Below, one piece after another: positions 36,613 through 48,439 of a stretch of 64,000 nt of DNA; positions within the stretch are counted from its first letter, which is position 1; the number at the start of each line of letters is the position of its first letter. The notes beneath the pieces are model-generated. The model saw nothing but the letters and a program-made list of their open reading frames with translations. It ran no database searches and was not told where the DNA came from. Source of the stretch: Nissolia schottii (Eukaryota > Streptophyta > Magnoliopsida > Fabales > Fabaceae); contig QANU01066119.1 of NCBI GenBank assembly GCA_003254905.1, forward strand, positions 569,961-633,960, read 5' to 3'. Made by a program: the position numbers and the translations under genes.

Positions 36613-37490
36613 CAGAGGCATTCATAGATACATGACATTGGGCCTCACAAGATGCCTATGTCCGGGCTTCACGGTATGATGCCTATGTCCAGGCTTAACG
36701 ATCTTGTCTTAATTTTACATGAATCCTATTCTACGTTACAATCATACAAGGTATACTAGGGTCAACGTGGGTTATCGTTGACGTATAATTCTATCCTATA
36801 TCTACTCCCATGAAAACAATTTAAATAATATAACATGAACAATATAACATACACATTAACTAATAGCATAACTTAACTTGTTCATAGACAATCAAACACA
36901 TGCAACATGACATATTTAATACAATAAAGGTTTATGGTCCCATGTAGTTCTAAAATAAATTTCATGAGTTTCTAAAACAACTTCATAAATATTTTCATAA
37001 ATGACTTCATTAAATAGCTAATTTCATAAACATTAAAATAAAATAATAAGTTTGACCTCCTAGGATTTCATAAAAACATGCATAGTAAAATATTTCTTAA
37101 AATAAATACATGTTCTAAAAATAGACCATGAAGAAAGTTACTCACCTAAAAATGACTAACGACTAAGGAGCACAGACGTTGGTGCTCTTGACACCGTAAG
37201 TGGAGGCACTACTTCCCCAAGGATAGAAAAAGAAAAGAGAGAAAGAAAATATTACTAGAGTTGAGAGAAAGTTTGTGCTCAAAGCACAATCTTCAGAGTC
37301 CTCTGAGTGAATTAGCCAGTAAAAGTACTCATGGGAGACTTTTATTTATAAGGAGAGCTCAAGACCCCATTGTAAACACACTTTCCGATGTGGGACTTCA
37401 CTTCTGTGCTGTTGTAGCGTGCCTTAAGCGCTGCAACACTCGCCCCTTCCCTTTTTTTAACCTAGAAAATTATGGGTTGTTACAAAGATG
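36613..37490 (-). mobile_element. second LTR-like remnant (minus orientation)
   Basis: Read on the minus strand from about 37483 it starts TGTAACAACCC, then carries CCCACATCGG, a TATA-like CCTTATAAATAAAAG (complement near 37345) and a transcribed-leader-like region. It ends in AT-rich DNA. A tandem pair of ATGCCTATGTCC (36651 and 36680) lies at the left. It resembles the remnant at 8.8-10.26 kb. No coding domains are present. Confidence 0.5.
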
Positions 37491-40118
37491 CATTAAACAA
37501 ATGTTTTTAAATGGTCTATGGAGAGGAATAAATAATACATATAGGAATGGCTTTTACAAAGTTCGTGTAGTTGAGCAGAGGTTCTTGATTTGACCATTGC
37601 TTACAGGGCAAACTTGCAAGATTTGGTGCAATTAGACAAGACTAACCTTTTATTGGGAATGAAAGAAATAGGTTTAAACAATCATCTACTCACCTATCTG
37701 TTTGAGCAAAGTAGGTTCTTAGACCCAGTTAAGAACCACCCCATACCTCGAAATATTAGAAGTTGAAATGAGTAGGAAAAAACTGAAAATGTTGGTTTGT
37801 TTGATTTGATAAGCAACCAAAAAGTGAAAAACCCTTTACATATGCGCAATTTCCAGAGTCGATTATACTGATCAGAAAGCAATTGTTCGAGGTTATGTAG
37901 AGTTCAAAGTTGGATGATGATATCACGAGACTTTGCAGTATAGGAAATATAGGTAGAAACAGCATCACTATAATAATATCTTGTGTGTACTTTGAATAAA
38001 TTTGTTACTGAGCTGAATTGTCACAAAAGGCTCCAAAATCTTTTGTAGATTGTATCTAAAATCGAAATCCAAACTGATTTGAAAGTATGAATTATTACTA
38101 TCACTAAGATTTGTAGTCACCCATGGTGACTCTACATATACTATTTATACAGTCTCCTTCTTAATTCTATAATTCTATAATTCAAGGTCACAAAGAACAG
38201 TCATCATAGACGTAGTATTATATGAATTGCTGGAAAAATTCCTTTCCTTTGAGTTGCTTCATACATAAGTGTACTGATTCACATATTAATAATAAGATGA
38301 GGGATTTTCCAGCTGAAATGCTATGCCCGAGTTGATTTCAAAACCAGTAAGAGGGCTCAAGTTGTTTCAAAGGAATGGAAGAGGTTCTTATATTCTCTAT
38401 ATAATTTCATCAAGAAGAATTTCAGTCACAATTCTCATGAAGGTAGAAGGGTTTTGCTACATCTTGGCAGTGATCGGGATGATGGAGAGAATGACTAGGT
38501 AACAAAAATCAACACCATCGATGGAGTTTACGGGCCTCTGCACTTGCCTTTCTTCCCCTTAAGAGAGGGTTCCTTCAAAATTTAGTCATCAATGGGGTTG
38601 CACCTATTGCAGGACTCCTGTAGAGATTATTTCTTTCTACATGAACAACGGGCCGGATTTGGTCAACCATTAATATCCCCATCACTTTAGAATTAATCTA
38701 GTTATCACAAACTCATTTCATATCATGATCATGTTGGATACATGTCATTAAGTCACAGTACTGGTTGGATTTATGTTGTTGAGGTTTGATAGTTGAGTAT
38801 TCAAAGTAATGACATTCAGTGGACATAAGTTGCAACAGTAAATGGCTTACACATCACTAATTTAACAACTTTGTTCATAGATGGGTATCTGTTAATCATT
38901 TTAGAAAATGTCATGGATGTTGAGATGGACATGGCCAGATCCCAACTTCACGACAGAGACTTTTTGTCAACTAATTCATATTGATTCTAACAGGAAAATA
39001 AATCCTCTAAAATCATCGTTCATGGATTAATGAGACACAATTGTCTGAGACGTGCAAACCCATTCTCAAGGTTTTTTCCTAGTTTGAATATTGTGTAAAT
39101 TGCAACAAAGTGATATAGAACTTGTTTCTTCATAATCTTGCAGTTATTTATATCAGTTTACTATATTAGTTTAAGAGTTAGCCTTGCAGTGATTTGTATA
39201 TCTTTTCTGCTCCTATTTTAACTTCTACAAGAAATCCTTATTGTAGTTCTACTTTAGTTTAATGTCTTCTTTATGATTTGGAATGGAACATCCATCTATG
39301 TCCACCTTATCCAACTATGATTTTATTGCTATTGTGTTAATCTTATTGTGAGTGATGTCTCAATCTATTAACCCCCAAATAATCATTTACAAAGAAATAC
39401 AATTTATGTTGTTATATATTTTGATTATGGATTGAAACACCATATTACTATGCACATATAAACGACCAAAATGGTTTGCACATATATATAAGAAATATGG
39501 TGTTCTAATTTGCTAAATTTCAATAGAATTCTGATCATAGATGTTTTTTAATCTAATAGCTCCCGAATTCCAACATTGATGATCTTATGTTGGAATTCAA
39601 TTAAACCATGATAAAAAAATATATGTCATAGTAGGCAGAGTTTATATTTCGTATGTAAGAACATGTAATTGCATCAAAGGTCACCACCTTCTTAACCTTG
39701 GATTTTTAAAAGTGGGACACCACCAACTGGCACTACGCACCAAATAATACTATACTTCACTGAGAAGGCTAATATTTTCTACATGCTTGAGAATGTGAAA
39801 CATTTTATATAGCATTGTTAAACGAATTGAAAGATTTTTTTTTTAATTATTATTATAGAGGCAACTACACATCATTGAACTTATGATATATCAGAGGTTG
39901 ACGAATTTTTGGAGATCTTATTTGACAGATTTTTTGCATAGTGTATAGTTGTTCCAATAGGCTATACAATTCGTTTTATTCATTGGTAATCAATACAAAG
40001 GTAAAATCAGTTAATGACTTTTTTGGATTTATCAGCATGAGGGTAAACTGTTTAGGTCACATCATTTTAATATATCAATCTCGAACACCCTATTTGATAC
40101 ATTATAGCTGTAACAGAC
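37491..40118. other. intergenic DNA
   Basis: No supported gene. A stretch near 38330-38500 can be read as ARVDFKTSKRAQVVSKEWKR, weakly reminiscent of an F-box region, but it stops early and has no partner exons, so it is not called as a gene. Confidence 0.5.
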
Positions 40119-40252
40119 AAATTTAGGTCGCCTTGCTCTTCGAATAATGTATTGGCTGCACTATACAGCTTTTCAATAAGACTGAAGCATCCTTGAGCAG
40201 AAAAAACAACTGACAAGTGACAACTTATTGAAGAGCAAGGCAGCCTAAATTG
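40119..40252. other. hairpin-forming inverted repeat, possible small-RNA precursor
   Basis: The left arm (AATTTAGGTCGCCTTGCTCT) and the reverse complement of the right arm (AATTTAGGCTGCCTTGCTCT) pair over about 28 positions with only two or three mismatches and a one-base bulge. The loop is about 80 bases. Length and pairing fit a plant MIRNA-type foldback or a short MITE. I do not recognise the arm sequence as a known miRNA. Confidence 0.55.
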
Positions 40253-40269
40253 ATAGAACTATATGGGGG

Positions 40270-40390
40270 TGATTTTATCTATCACTTTGATTTTTTAGGT
40301 ACATTTAAAATTAATGTAATTGAACACAATTATGTTCGAATACATTAATTTTTTAATGTACCTAAAAGGTGAAAGTGACAAATAAAATGG
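40270..40390. mobile_element. near-perfect foldback MITE
   Basis: About 120 bp. The left half (ATTTTATCTATCACTTTGAT, then TTTTTAGGTACATTTAAAAT) and the reverse complement of the right half (ATTTTATTTGTCACTTTCAC, then CTTTTAGGTACATTAAAAAA) pair almost to the centre. It has no coding capacity. No clear target duplication was seen. It begins only 18 bp after the preceding hairpin. Confidence 0.65.
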
Positions 40391-41145
40391 ACCGGGAGAA
40401 GTATGATCAAATAGCTATAGGATAATTACCAACACAATTGATAAATGACTGAATTTCTTAAGCATTTAGTTAGAGGTTTAATTTTTCAAAGGGAATTAGT
40501 CGATGTTGGCGGCAGATATCTCTAGCACTGATATGATCACTTCCGAAGAACTCCAAGAACATCTTATACAAAGGAAATTAATTGAATACATATATGATTA
40601 AAATTACGATTATAAAATTATTTCAACTATCATCGTTCATCATCAAGTTCAACCTATTCTACACGAAGCAATTAAGGAATTTCAGTTTACTTCAACCTTA
40701 ATATAAATCTCCGTTATAGAGTAGTGCTTGCCAATTAGATATCATTTACTATGCTAAAAAGAAAACAATACATAATGGCAGGCTTTTTCATATGTAGTTT
40801 ACAGAATATTAGTTAATGGCAGACAAAAGTATCTAACCTTGTAGGGAATTTAGATAGAGTGAACCGTTCAAATTTACATATTTACAATGTACAAGGAAGT
40901 TCTTATATTAGAGGTCTCTTGAATTATGAATACTACTCACGTAAATTAGTTTAGTCTACCCTTTTTGGAGTTACTGGAAATTGGGCCTTCATCCCTTGTC
41001 TTGTCTTTTGCTATATACGCTGATTAATTACTCGATTATATATCTTCTTTATGTCTGTTAAATCTAAATAACTGAATGCTTAGAAGACTCTTGCGTAGGT
41101 TCTGTATGAAGCCTACGGAAAAATAAAAACATTAGTCCTTTAAAT
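40391..41145. other. intergenic DNA
   Basis: AT-rich, with no gene or repeat that I can identify. Confidence 0.5.
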
Positions 41146-41597
41146 TACATGGTTATCAAATACTATGATTCGTATCACGAATTGCATAATACGATACGAT
41201 ACAATGTGATATAATACATATGAGCTTTAATATAACTCGACCGTCTAACTAAATCAAAGTGATGGGTGAATTTCTCAACAAATCGTACAATTCGCGATAC
41301 AATAAATCATATGATACAATATGATAAGTATGAGCCTTGATACAACCGAAAACCCCAAACCCGTTAATTTTTTCTTTTTCCCAAAATTACCTCCAAACGA
41401 CCATTTGTTTACCGTCGTTCTTTAACTTTATGTTATTGATTTTGTCAATTCTTAGTCTAGATGCTATTTTATTTATGATATGTCATATATAAAGTATATT
41501 TTTGTTATGCTTCCGTATCTTAAGATTCAATTCAATTCACGATTCATAATTTATCTCGGCGATACACAATACGTATTACAATTCGATAACCGTAGTT
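41146..41597. mobile_element. TIR MITE with GATACRAT subrepeats
   Basis: Termini around ACATGGTTATCAAATA (left) and the reverse complement ACTACGGTTATCGAATT (right) are related. The interior is full of GATAC/GTATC and CGATAC motifs (for example ATACGATACGATACAATG). No reading frame fits it, so it is a non-autonomous DNA element of uncertain superfamily. Confidence 0.55.
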
Positions 41598-43093
41598 ATA
41601 TATACACTATATGTACTTGAATTTTTGACTTTTAAAAATGTGTGCATCGACCTTTGACGTTTTATAATAATGCGATTTAATTCTTAAATGATCAAATTAT
41701 GTTCATCTTCTTCCTTTTTTTTTTTCTATATCTTTTTCTTCAAGAAGATGAAGATAGTTTAGCCATAAAAGGATCAACATTTATACAGTTATAAAATTAG
41801 GGGTCAATTTGTCCATTTTTAAAAGTCATGAAATTATGTACACATAATTTAATTAGTTCAAGGAAAGGGAATAAAGCACATTTTTTCGGAACAAATATGT
41901 TTCCAGAAGATTTAATTTGTATCTAGAACCTTTGATATCATAGTCTATCTATTTTTAACAATTAAATAATTGAATGACTTAACTCAACATAAAAAATTAG
42001 CTCAAACAGTCAAAGATGTTTTACATTTATAAAAGTTTTATCTCTAAATAATATGAGACTCTAAGACGTACATATCTCAATAACAACAACAACTAAATGT
42101 TATTGCTATAGGAAAGATCACCTATATGTATGGAAGAGACGACACTAAAGTATTTTGTCAACAATTATATTAATATTCAAAATAATCAAAATATAAATAT
42201 CTTGTTACTTGTGATTTTTCTAAGTTCTCATGATACATATCTATAGTACACCTATTCTCATAAAATATTCTCTTAAGTTTTTAATTGGTGTATTTTAGAG
42301 TTTTGGGGTTCTGAATTCGTCCTTGTAGATTTAGTTTCGTATTATACGAATATATTTTGTTGTTGAGGATATGTATACATCAAGAAATGCTAGAAAAAAC
42401 AACATCGATTGTACTAAGTAGTTAGCTTATCATAAATTATTGTATAACGTTTTTGGCACGCAGCCAACTTTTTATTGAATAGTACATTTTACAATTGAGT
42501 AGTTATGATTCAACTCTGAAATACAGTACAGAATTTCTCTTCGGGATTCAACAAATTATGTATCAATGGAAGTCAGCCATGAGCCTGTACTTATCAGACA
42601 CACTTAATAATAACTACGTAGTTCAGAGAGAAATACTTTGATTTCTGTATTTTACCTAAAATAAAGTTAATGAGATCCATTTTTAATTGTGTGAGAGTGT
42701 TTAAAAATGAGGTAGTGAATTTCTGTTCGTGCAAAAAGATCTTATATTTGAATGATCGTGAATCACATTTAATGTACAGTTTAGAAATATTATGAATCAT
42801 TGATTTTATTTGTGTTATTTTAAAAGACATATTAAAAAAAGGATTTTACTAACAAGTGTTCTAAGGGCACTTGTTAAGAGAGCATAAATAGTAATTTTGT
42901 TTAAATTTTCTTTTAAAATTGTATGTTTTCAATGGCATTAATTGGTTTATAAACTTAAAACTTCTTATTTTGATTTCCTTAATCAATGTCCTTAGCATAA
43001 CTTTATTTTTAAGAAAAAAGAAACCAATGATTTATAGTATAATGTTTATACCAACAAAGTCCAACACAGTTGGTAGCTGACTAAGTTCTTTAA
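41598..43093. other. intergenic DNA
   Basis: AT-rich, with no gene supported. The minus-strand frame at 42594-42830 has biased, lysine- and isoleucine-rich composition and no domain. Confidence 0.5.
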
Positions 43094-43492
43094 GACTACG
43101 TTTAGTTATTGAGACAAGATAGGAATGCAGAGACATAATGACAGAGACATAAAAAAATAAGAGGACAAATCAGTCTTGTATTCTGTTTGGTGACAGTGTA
43201 TAAGATACACTTATTTGTATTAGTATATTGTTTGGTTTAATAGAGATAAGACAGAAAATATACTCTAAATGACTTAAAATGCCTTTATTGCATTAATTTA
43301 ATAGGAAAAATATAAAAAAAACACATTATCCTAATGTGAAAGGTTGTATCTTTGTGTCCTGTCCCTGTGTCCCAGCAAAATAGAGGTACAGAAAATGCAC
43401 AATTTTTATGTTGTGCCTATCTCAATACACAAACAGGACTTTTGTCCTTGTATCTTAGTATTTCTGTCTTGTTTCAGTAAACAAATGTTGCC
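43094..43492. mobile_element. TIR MITE with GAGACAAGA-type ends
   Basis: The left end ACTACGTTTAGTTATTGAGA and the right end read in reverse (GGCAACATTTGTTTACTGAA) are related inverted termini, followed inwards by ACAAGAT/ACAAGAC. The style (repeated GAGACATA and short TIRs) resembles legume MITEs. It is about 400 bp with no transposase. Superfamily is unassigned and the boundaries are uncertain by a few bases. Confidence 0.6.
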
Positions 43493-44600
43493 TATGCATT
43501 TGGTCATGGGTTCGATTCCCGACAATATGTATGGAAAATGCTTTGTTGGAAGAGACATATTCACTTTAATGATCTCGAAGCCTCAAAAGGGGATTAGTCA
43601 TTGTCAGCAACAAACACCTCATGGATAACAAAAAAAAAAATAGTATATAATGTTTATGGACTGTACATTAAATATGATCTAAGACCATGCAAATATACTT
43701 CTAGTATCAAAAAATATACAAAATATATTTATGTGCAAAGAGCAAATCCAGCGAGTTCCATAATATATATTGGGAATGCCGCGTTTGGTTATTTCCACCT
43801 TTGTTAAGAAGTTGAATGTAATGAGCATGCTTGTGCTAGTTCCAAAAAGCAGGTTTAGTTTCACTTTTTTTCAATCCCAATTCATCTTTATTGGGATTTT
43901 ATGTTTCACCCGATAGTTGAATTCATAGTATTATTATATTTGCTTCATAGGAGACATACTTGAAACTGTTGCATCTTATGTCTCTTGTTAGGTGCGGAAC
44001 ACCATGGCTTGCTCTACCAAATTCATGTTGCCCTAAGGCATTAAACAATATAAAAAGAGGTTATCTTAACTACTATAGTAGTACTTTGATCTGCCTATAT
44101 CTGTTTTATACATGAGCTAGAGCTTAGGCTAAATGAATTAAAGCCAATTCTTTCCTAATAATTTTGTTAAATAAAATAATGAATCCAAACACGATCGGTT
44201 ACTTCATAGGTATTGATGAATGTTCTTCATTAATTAACCTATATAATGACAAATTTTGGATTGGATGTTTAGTTGAAGACTTGAAGTAAGTGATTGAAGG
44301 TAATAAGGGTTATTCAAATCTTTCCCTTTATTTTAAGGTCTTTCAATTTGTATCGTACTTTTCTATAACCATCTGAGATCTTTTTGATATGCAAGATCTC
44401 TCTTTCATGGTAACTATAAGAACATCACTTATAAGATCTTTCCTTATGTAAGATCTTTCATTGTCTATACCCCAAATACACATTAAACTATAGAGAAAAT
44501 TAATTTTTTAATGCAAAAGCGCACCTAAATTCAAAAGAATTAATATTCAGGGACTACAACCTTTTATAGATGTATAAGTTTGTAGTTTCCAATTTTTCCC
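43493..44600. other. intergenic DNA
   Basis: No gene supported. About 44335-44470 has repeated AAGATCTTTC/AAGATCTCTC blocks. Otherwise unremarkable. Confidence 0.5.
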
Positions 44601-45930
44601 ATTGTTGATAATTCTCCAATGAGAGTTATTTTGCTTAGATTTTGCACATAAACTTATGATTAACTATTGCATTTTTTAGGAGTTCTTAGCATGTTTTAAC
44701 CTTGTTATAGGTATAACACGATTTCATAACTATTAGACATGTTCATGCATTCTTAGGATAGTTTAGGTGTTTGTTCATTGATTTTTAGGAACAAGGGTCT
44801 TAGGGAGAAGATTGAGCAAAAACGGTTATGCAGAAATATTAGAATGGTTTCACACCAACTTTGTCACTGGATTTCCACCTTCAATATGGAAGAATTTTTA
44901 CTTATCTTCAACTACAAAGTTGAAAATCTCCTTCTTAGCTTTAATTGGAGACTTGGATCATCTCAATCAGACTTCCATAGCAAAAGTTATAACACTTTTA
45001 CCATCACAATGCAAAGTTGTCAAAAGTGCAAAAAAGGGAAACCGCTTGAGTGGTTCAAACACTGAAGCGAAGTATTTTTAGACTAAGAAGGATTGCTCGA
45101 GTAGTCCCAACACCGGTCGAGCGACCCAATGTGACCCTAGTGTGACAAATAACATATTTTGACCTATTTTGAGTCTAACCACTAAAAATTGAAGTGTCAA
45201 ACTTACCTGTAATCACCATTCATTCAGATTTTAGAGTTAAGGCAACCCTAAGAGAGCTCCACGCATGGTTGTCGAACTCGAAAGTTTAAGTAAACTCGTG
45301 AAGACTTAGCAAACTCGACTCGTAAACTCGTAAGAGTTTACATATGTAAAAAATATATGTTATAAGAAATATAATTAGGAACTACACATGATTAAATTTT
45401 GTATTCATAATTGACATTGAATAATGCAAACTTTAAAATAAATTAAATTAAAAAAATATTATAAAATATACCTTAATGCATGATACTTAGTTATGTCATA
45501 CTTTATTCTGTACATGTATTACTTTATAGTTTGATAAAACATAGCTCAATTATGATAAATATATAAAATCAGCTTAGTAAACTTAATAGATATTGTTTAA
45601 CACACACAAAGTCAACTAAGTATCTAAAAAAGTTACCAAAATTATACATCTTGAGGTAAACTCGTAAACTCGTAGTTAGATTTTAACTCGTAAACTCGCT
45701 AGTAAAATTAAGAGTTTACTGAAACTCATACGAGTTTACCAAAAAAGAGTTTACATGAGTGTTAACTCGTTTTGTGTAGTGAAATCGTAAACTTGTAAGA
45801 GTTTACGAGTTAACTCGAGAGTTTAATAATCATGGATTCACGATGCAAAAATGAAGAGCCTAGGGTGTGACGCAAAAAAGGAGAAATCCACATTCGTCCC
45901 CAATTCAAAATTTTCCCTTAGTTTCTCGAT
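44600..45930. repeat. dispersed repeat, copy A (interrupted)
   Basis: Collinear with 59790-60520. Shared blocks include TTTAGGTGTTTGTTCATTGA, GGAGTTCTTAGCATGTTTTA and CTACAAAGTTGAARATCTC, then a pair of ...CGAGYRGT-type repeats and GGGTGTGAC. Copy A is split by the insertion at 45264-45834. Open frames at 44778-45081 lie within it and are not recognised. Probably a retrotransposon-derived family. Confidence 0.85.
45264..45834. mobile_element. hAT-like insertion with TAAACTCG subterminal repeats
   Basis: A 571-bp block absent from the related copy at 60.4 kb. Its ends CATGGTTGTCGAACTC and GAGTTTAATAATCATG are imperfect inverted repeats. The flanking 8-mers GCTCCACG and GATTCACG agree at 6 of 8 positions, consistent with an aged hAT duplication. 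The interior near both ends has many TAAACTCG/CGAGTTTA copies, a typical array for transposase binding. Non-autonomous. Confidence 0.72.
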
Positions 45931-46067
45931 GGAATCTTCAATTTCTGGTTTTTATCTTTATTGTTATTTTCCTAGCATGAAGTAATTTCCCTTTGCTTAG
46001 TTTTGAGATAGAGAATGAGATAAAATGAATTCGGTAGTTTTGTTTAGTCAATTGAGTTGCATTATTA

Positions 46068-46210
46068 TAGAGATGCAAGGAAAATGTGTAAAGAGAAGAG
46101 TTAGTTATAATCTAACAACATGTAACTTCCATAACTAACTTAACTAATTCTATTTACTTTAGAAATATGTATATAACTAACATATATTTCATAAATATAT
46201 GATAATACCC
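46068..46210 (-). mobile_element. 3' LTR fragment of Copia remnant
   Basis: Minus-strand LTR sequence (ATATTTATGAAATATATGTT, then AGTTAAGTTAGTTATGGAAG) directly after a polypurine tract (AGAGGGGGTA, complement at about 46206-46215) that follows the RNase H reading frame. Homologous LTR pieces lie at about 47186-47262 (opposite orientation) and 47975-48025. Confidence 0.7.
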
Positions 46211-46211
46211 C

Positions 46212-47178
46212 CTCTTCTCAAGTAGGTAAATAGATATCCGTGGTGCCCCAACTTGGACATGAGTGAACTAAACTAAGGAAGCTTAAGAACTTTGGTGAGG
46301 AAGTAAGCTAATTGGTGTTGAGTAGGAACATGTGCCAATTTGATGACACCAACATTCACCTTCTCCCTAATAAAGTGACAATCGATTTCAATATTTTTTG
46401 ATCACTCATGAAACATTGGATTGGAAGAGAGGTGTATTGCGGCTTTGATTGTTATAAAGAACCATAACAGTAGGAATGTCTATTTCAAAATCCTTGAGAA
46501 GTGTTGCTAACCATGTGAATTCGTTGGCAACTCCAGCTAGGGCCCGATATTCAGCCTCGACCGAGGATTAAGACATTGTAGGTTGTTTCTTGGATTTCCA
46601 TGAAACAAGGGAATCAAAGGATTGTTTGAGGAAAACACAACATCTAGTAGTCGATCGTCCAGTATCACTAGCCTAATCAGCATCCGAATAAGCTATTAAC
46701 TGCAACTTAGATGATGCTGAGAAAATGAGACCCTGTCTGGCCATGAAATGGTTAAGTATAAAAGATGTCCAATTAAACACCTATACATGGAAGGGTTAGG
46801 AAGAAATTCACCTTTAGAGGCACTGAGTTTAACATGGTAATCAAATGGTAACTTGTTTGGTTTTGCATCAAGGAAACTAGCATCCTCAAGAATAGACATT
46901 GTATTTTCGTTGTGATAAAAAAATACCACTCTTGAAACATGCTATTTCAAGTCCAAGAAAGTACTTGAGGTTACCCAATATTTTGAGCTTAAAACATGAT
47001 TGTAACTGATGTTGGACAATAGTAATCCGAGCTTGTTGGGGCTTGCAATGATAATATCATCAACACACACAAGCAAAATGACCAAGTTAGGTCCTAAACT
47101 AGATCGGAACAGAGAATAATCACTCTTAGAATGGTGGAAACCCAGCTCAATGAGAAAAGAGGAGAATTTCTGGAATCA
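46212..47178 (-). pseudogene. Copia reverse transcriptase/RNase H remnant
   Basis: Read right to left, the region gives the end of the RT palm with LVILLVCVDDIIIASPN. CVDD stands at the catalytic YVDD position. FLGLEIACFKSGIFYHNENT follows, then LEDASFLDAKPNKLPFDYHV and YRCLIGHLLYLTISWPD. The RNase H part includes IAYSDAD, VSWKSKKQPTMS and SSVEAEYRALAGVANEFTWL. Several in-frame stops (for example just after YSDAD and after QPTMS) show it is dead. In an intact element this would be the C-terminal part of Pol, which copies the element RNA. The upstream Pol part is missing at 47179. Confidence 0.88.
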
Positions 47179-47185
47179 TTGTCTT

Positions 47186-47262
47186 GAAATATATTTATGA
47201 AATATATGTTAGTTAGATACATATGTGTATAGCAAATAGAATTAGTTAAGTTAGTTATGGAA
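47186..47262 (+). mobile_element. LTR fragment in opposite orientation inside Copia remnant
   Basis: ATATTTATGAAATATATGTT followed by GAATTAGTTAAGTTAGTTAT matches the reverse complement of the 3' LTR fragment at 46068-46210. It therefore lies in plus orientation while the surrounding coding remnants read minus. It sits exactly at the break between the gag and RT pieces. Confidence 0.75.
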
Positions 47263-47269
47263 GGATGAA

Positions 47270-47990
47270 AGGAAGTGCTAGGTAAACAAATTATACTTGC
47301 TTGAACAGGAAGCTCGGGTCAATCCACTTGAGGAATGGCTTGCTTTAACAGTGTTAGCAATTGTTGGTATTGAGCAGAAGTAAGAGAAAGACACTGAGAA
47401 TAAACAGTGTAGACTCCCCTTTTGAGACTTTAGATACTTGATTCGCAGCCTGATTGGACTGTTGCTTATTGTTTTTCCCATATTAAGGAAGATAACCATT
47501 GATCTTGAAGCATTTTTCTTTGGTGTGACCTAAGCTTCCACAATGAGAGCACCGGGGACACGCATCTTTCTTCACTTCCTTTGGCCTTGTAGCAGAGGGA
47601 TCTTGATTGCGTACGACAAAATCAACTTGACTGTGTGTTGTGGTAGAAGTAATTCCAATCTGCCGTTGCTTATCTTTTTGTAATACCAAAGAGAAAACAC
47701 AATTGATCGTTGGGAGAGGATCAATAAGAAGAATTTGACCACGAACTGAGTAAGACTCATTGAGTCCCATCAAGAAAGCCATAACGTGTTCTCGTTGAAG
47801 AAATTCTTGGAGAGGACGAGATCCACCACACAAACAATCAATAAGAGGAGTGTAGGAGCTCAGTTCCTCCCAAACAACTTTCGTTTTCGTGAAATATTAA
47901 GAAATGTTAAGAGAACCTTGAGAAAAATCAACAAACTCTTTCTTGCGTTGAAAGATGAGAGGATCTATTGGCTATACAAATATTTATCTA
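47270..47990 (-). pseudogene. Copia gag remnant with CCHC zinc knuckle
   Basis: Read right to left: a degraded start (EFVDFSQGSLNIS, a stop, then YFTKTKVVWEELSSYTPLID), CGGSRPLQEFLQREHVMAFL, GLNESYSVRGQILLIDPLP and the knuckle CSHCGSLGHTKEKC (C-x2-C-x4-H-x4-C), which binds the element RNA in intact Gag. It then continues after a frameshift to SAQYQQLLTLLKQ. The frame is cut near 47270 by the inverted LTR fragment. It is the 5' part of the same kind of Copia element as 46212-47178. Confidence 0.87.
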
Positions 47991-48025
47991 ACTAGCATAT
48001 ATTTCATAAATATACGATAATACTT
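47975..48025 (-). mobile_element. LTR fragment at the 5' side of the Copia remnant
   Basis: The minus strand reads TATTATCGTATATTTATGAA ATATATGC, matching the LTR start seen at 46.2 kb. It is the likely residue of the 5' LTR; only about 50 bp remain. Confidence 0.55.
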
Positions 48026-48430
48026 AGTGCTCTTATGTAAACTATTATAATTATATCAATTTAAGTGAAGTTATTCAGTTTATACTTGTATCACTATGTT
48101 ATTTTATATTATACTTAATGTTTTAATCGCTTGATCAATCGTGAAATTAGTCACTAGGCAACATAGTTTCTATGTGTAATAAACTCATATTTAATGGGAT
48201 AACTTAGGCCCAATAGTTTAACTTTTACATATCACTTTAGTTTGGATCAAACTTTATAATAGTTTATAATATACAATTATATATACAAATCCATAAATTC
48301 TAACATTTTTTTTTAACCTACTAAAATAAAGATAAACAATGAAACACCATAACTATCTTCATCTATTTTTTAATGGTATCTCTATGCAATATCACGACTA
48401 AGATAATTTAGGAGGTTGCTTGATTTATAA
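48026..48430. other. intergenic DNA
   Basis: AT-rich, with nothing identified. Confidence 0.5.
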
Positions 48431-48439
48431 ACCACCTAA

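Noticed and set aside
38330..38500. Possible F-box-like fragment (ARVDFKTSKRAQVVSKEWKR)
   Set aside because: Only a weak resemblance over about 25 residues, early stop, and no start or partner exon identified.
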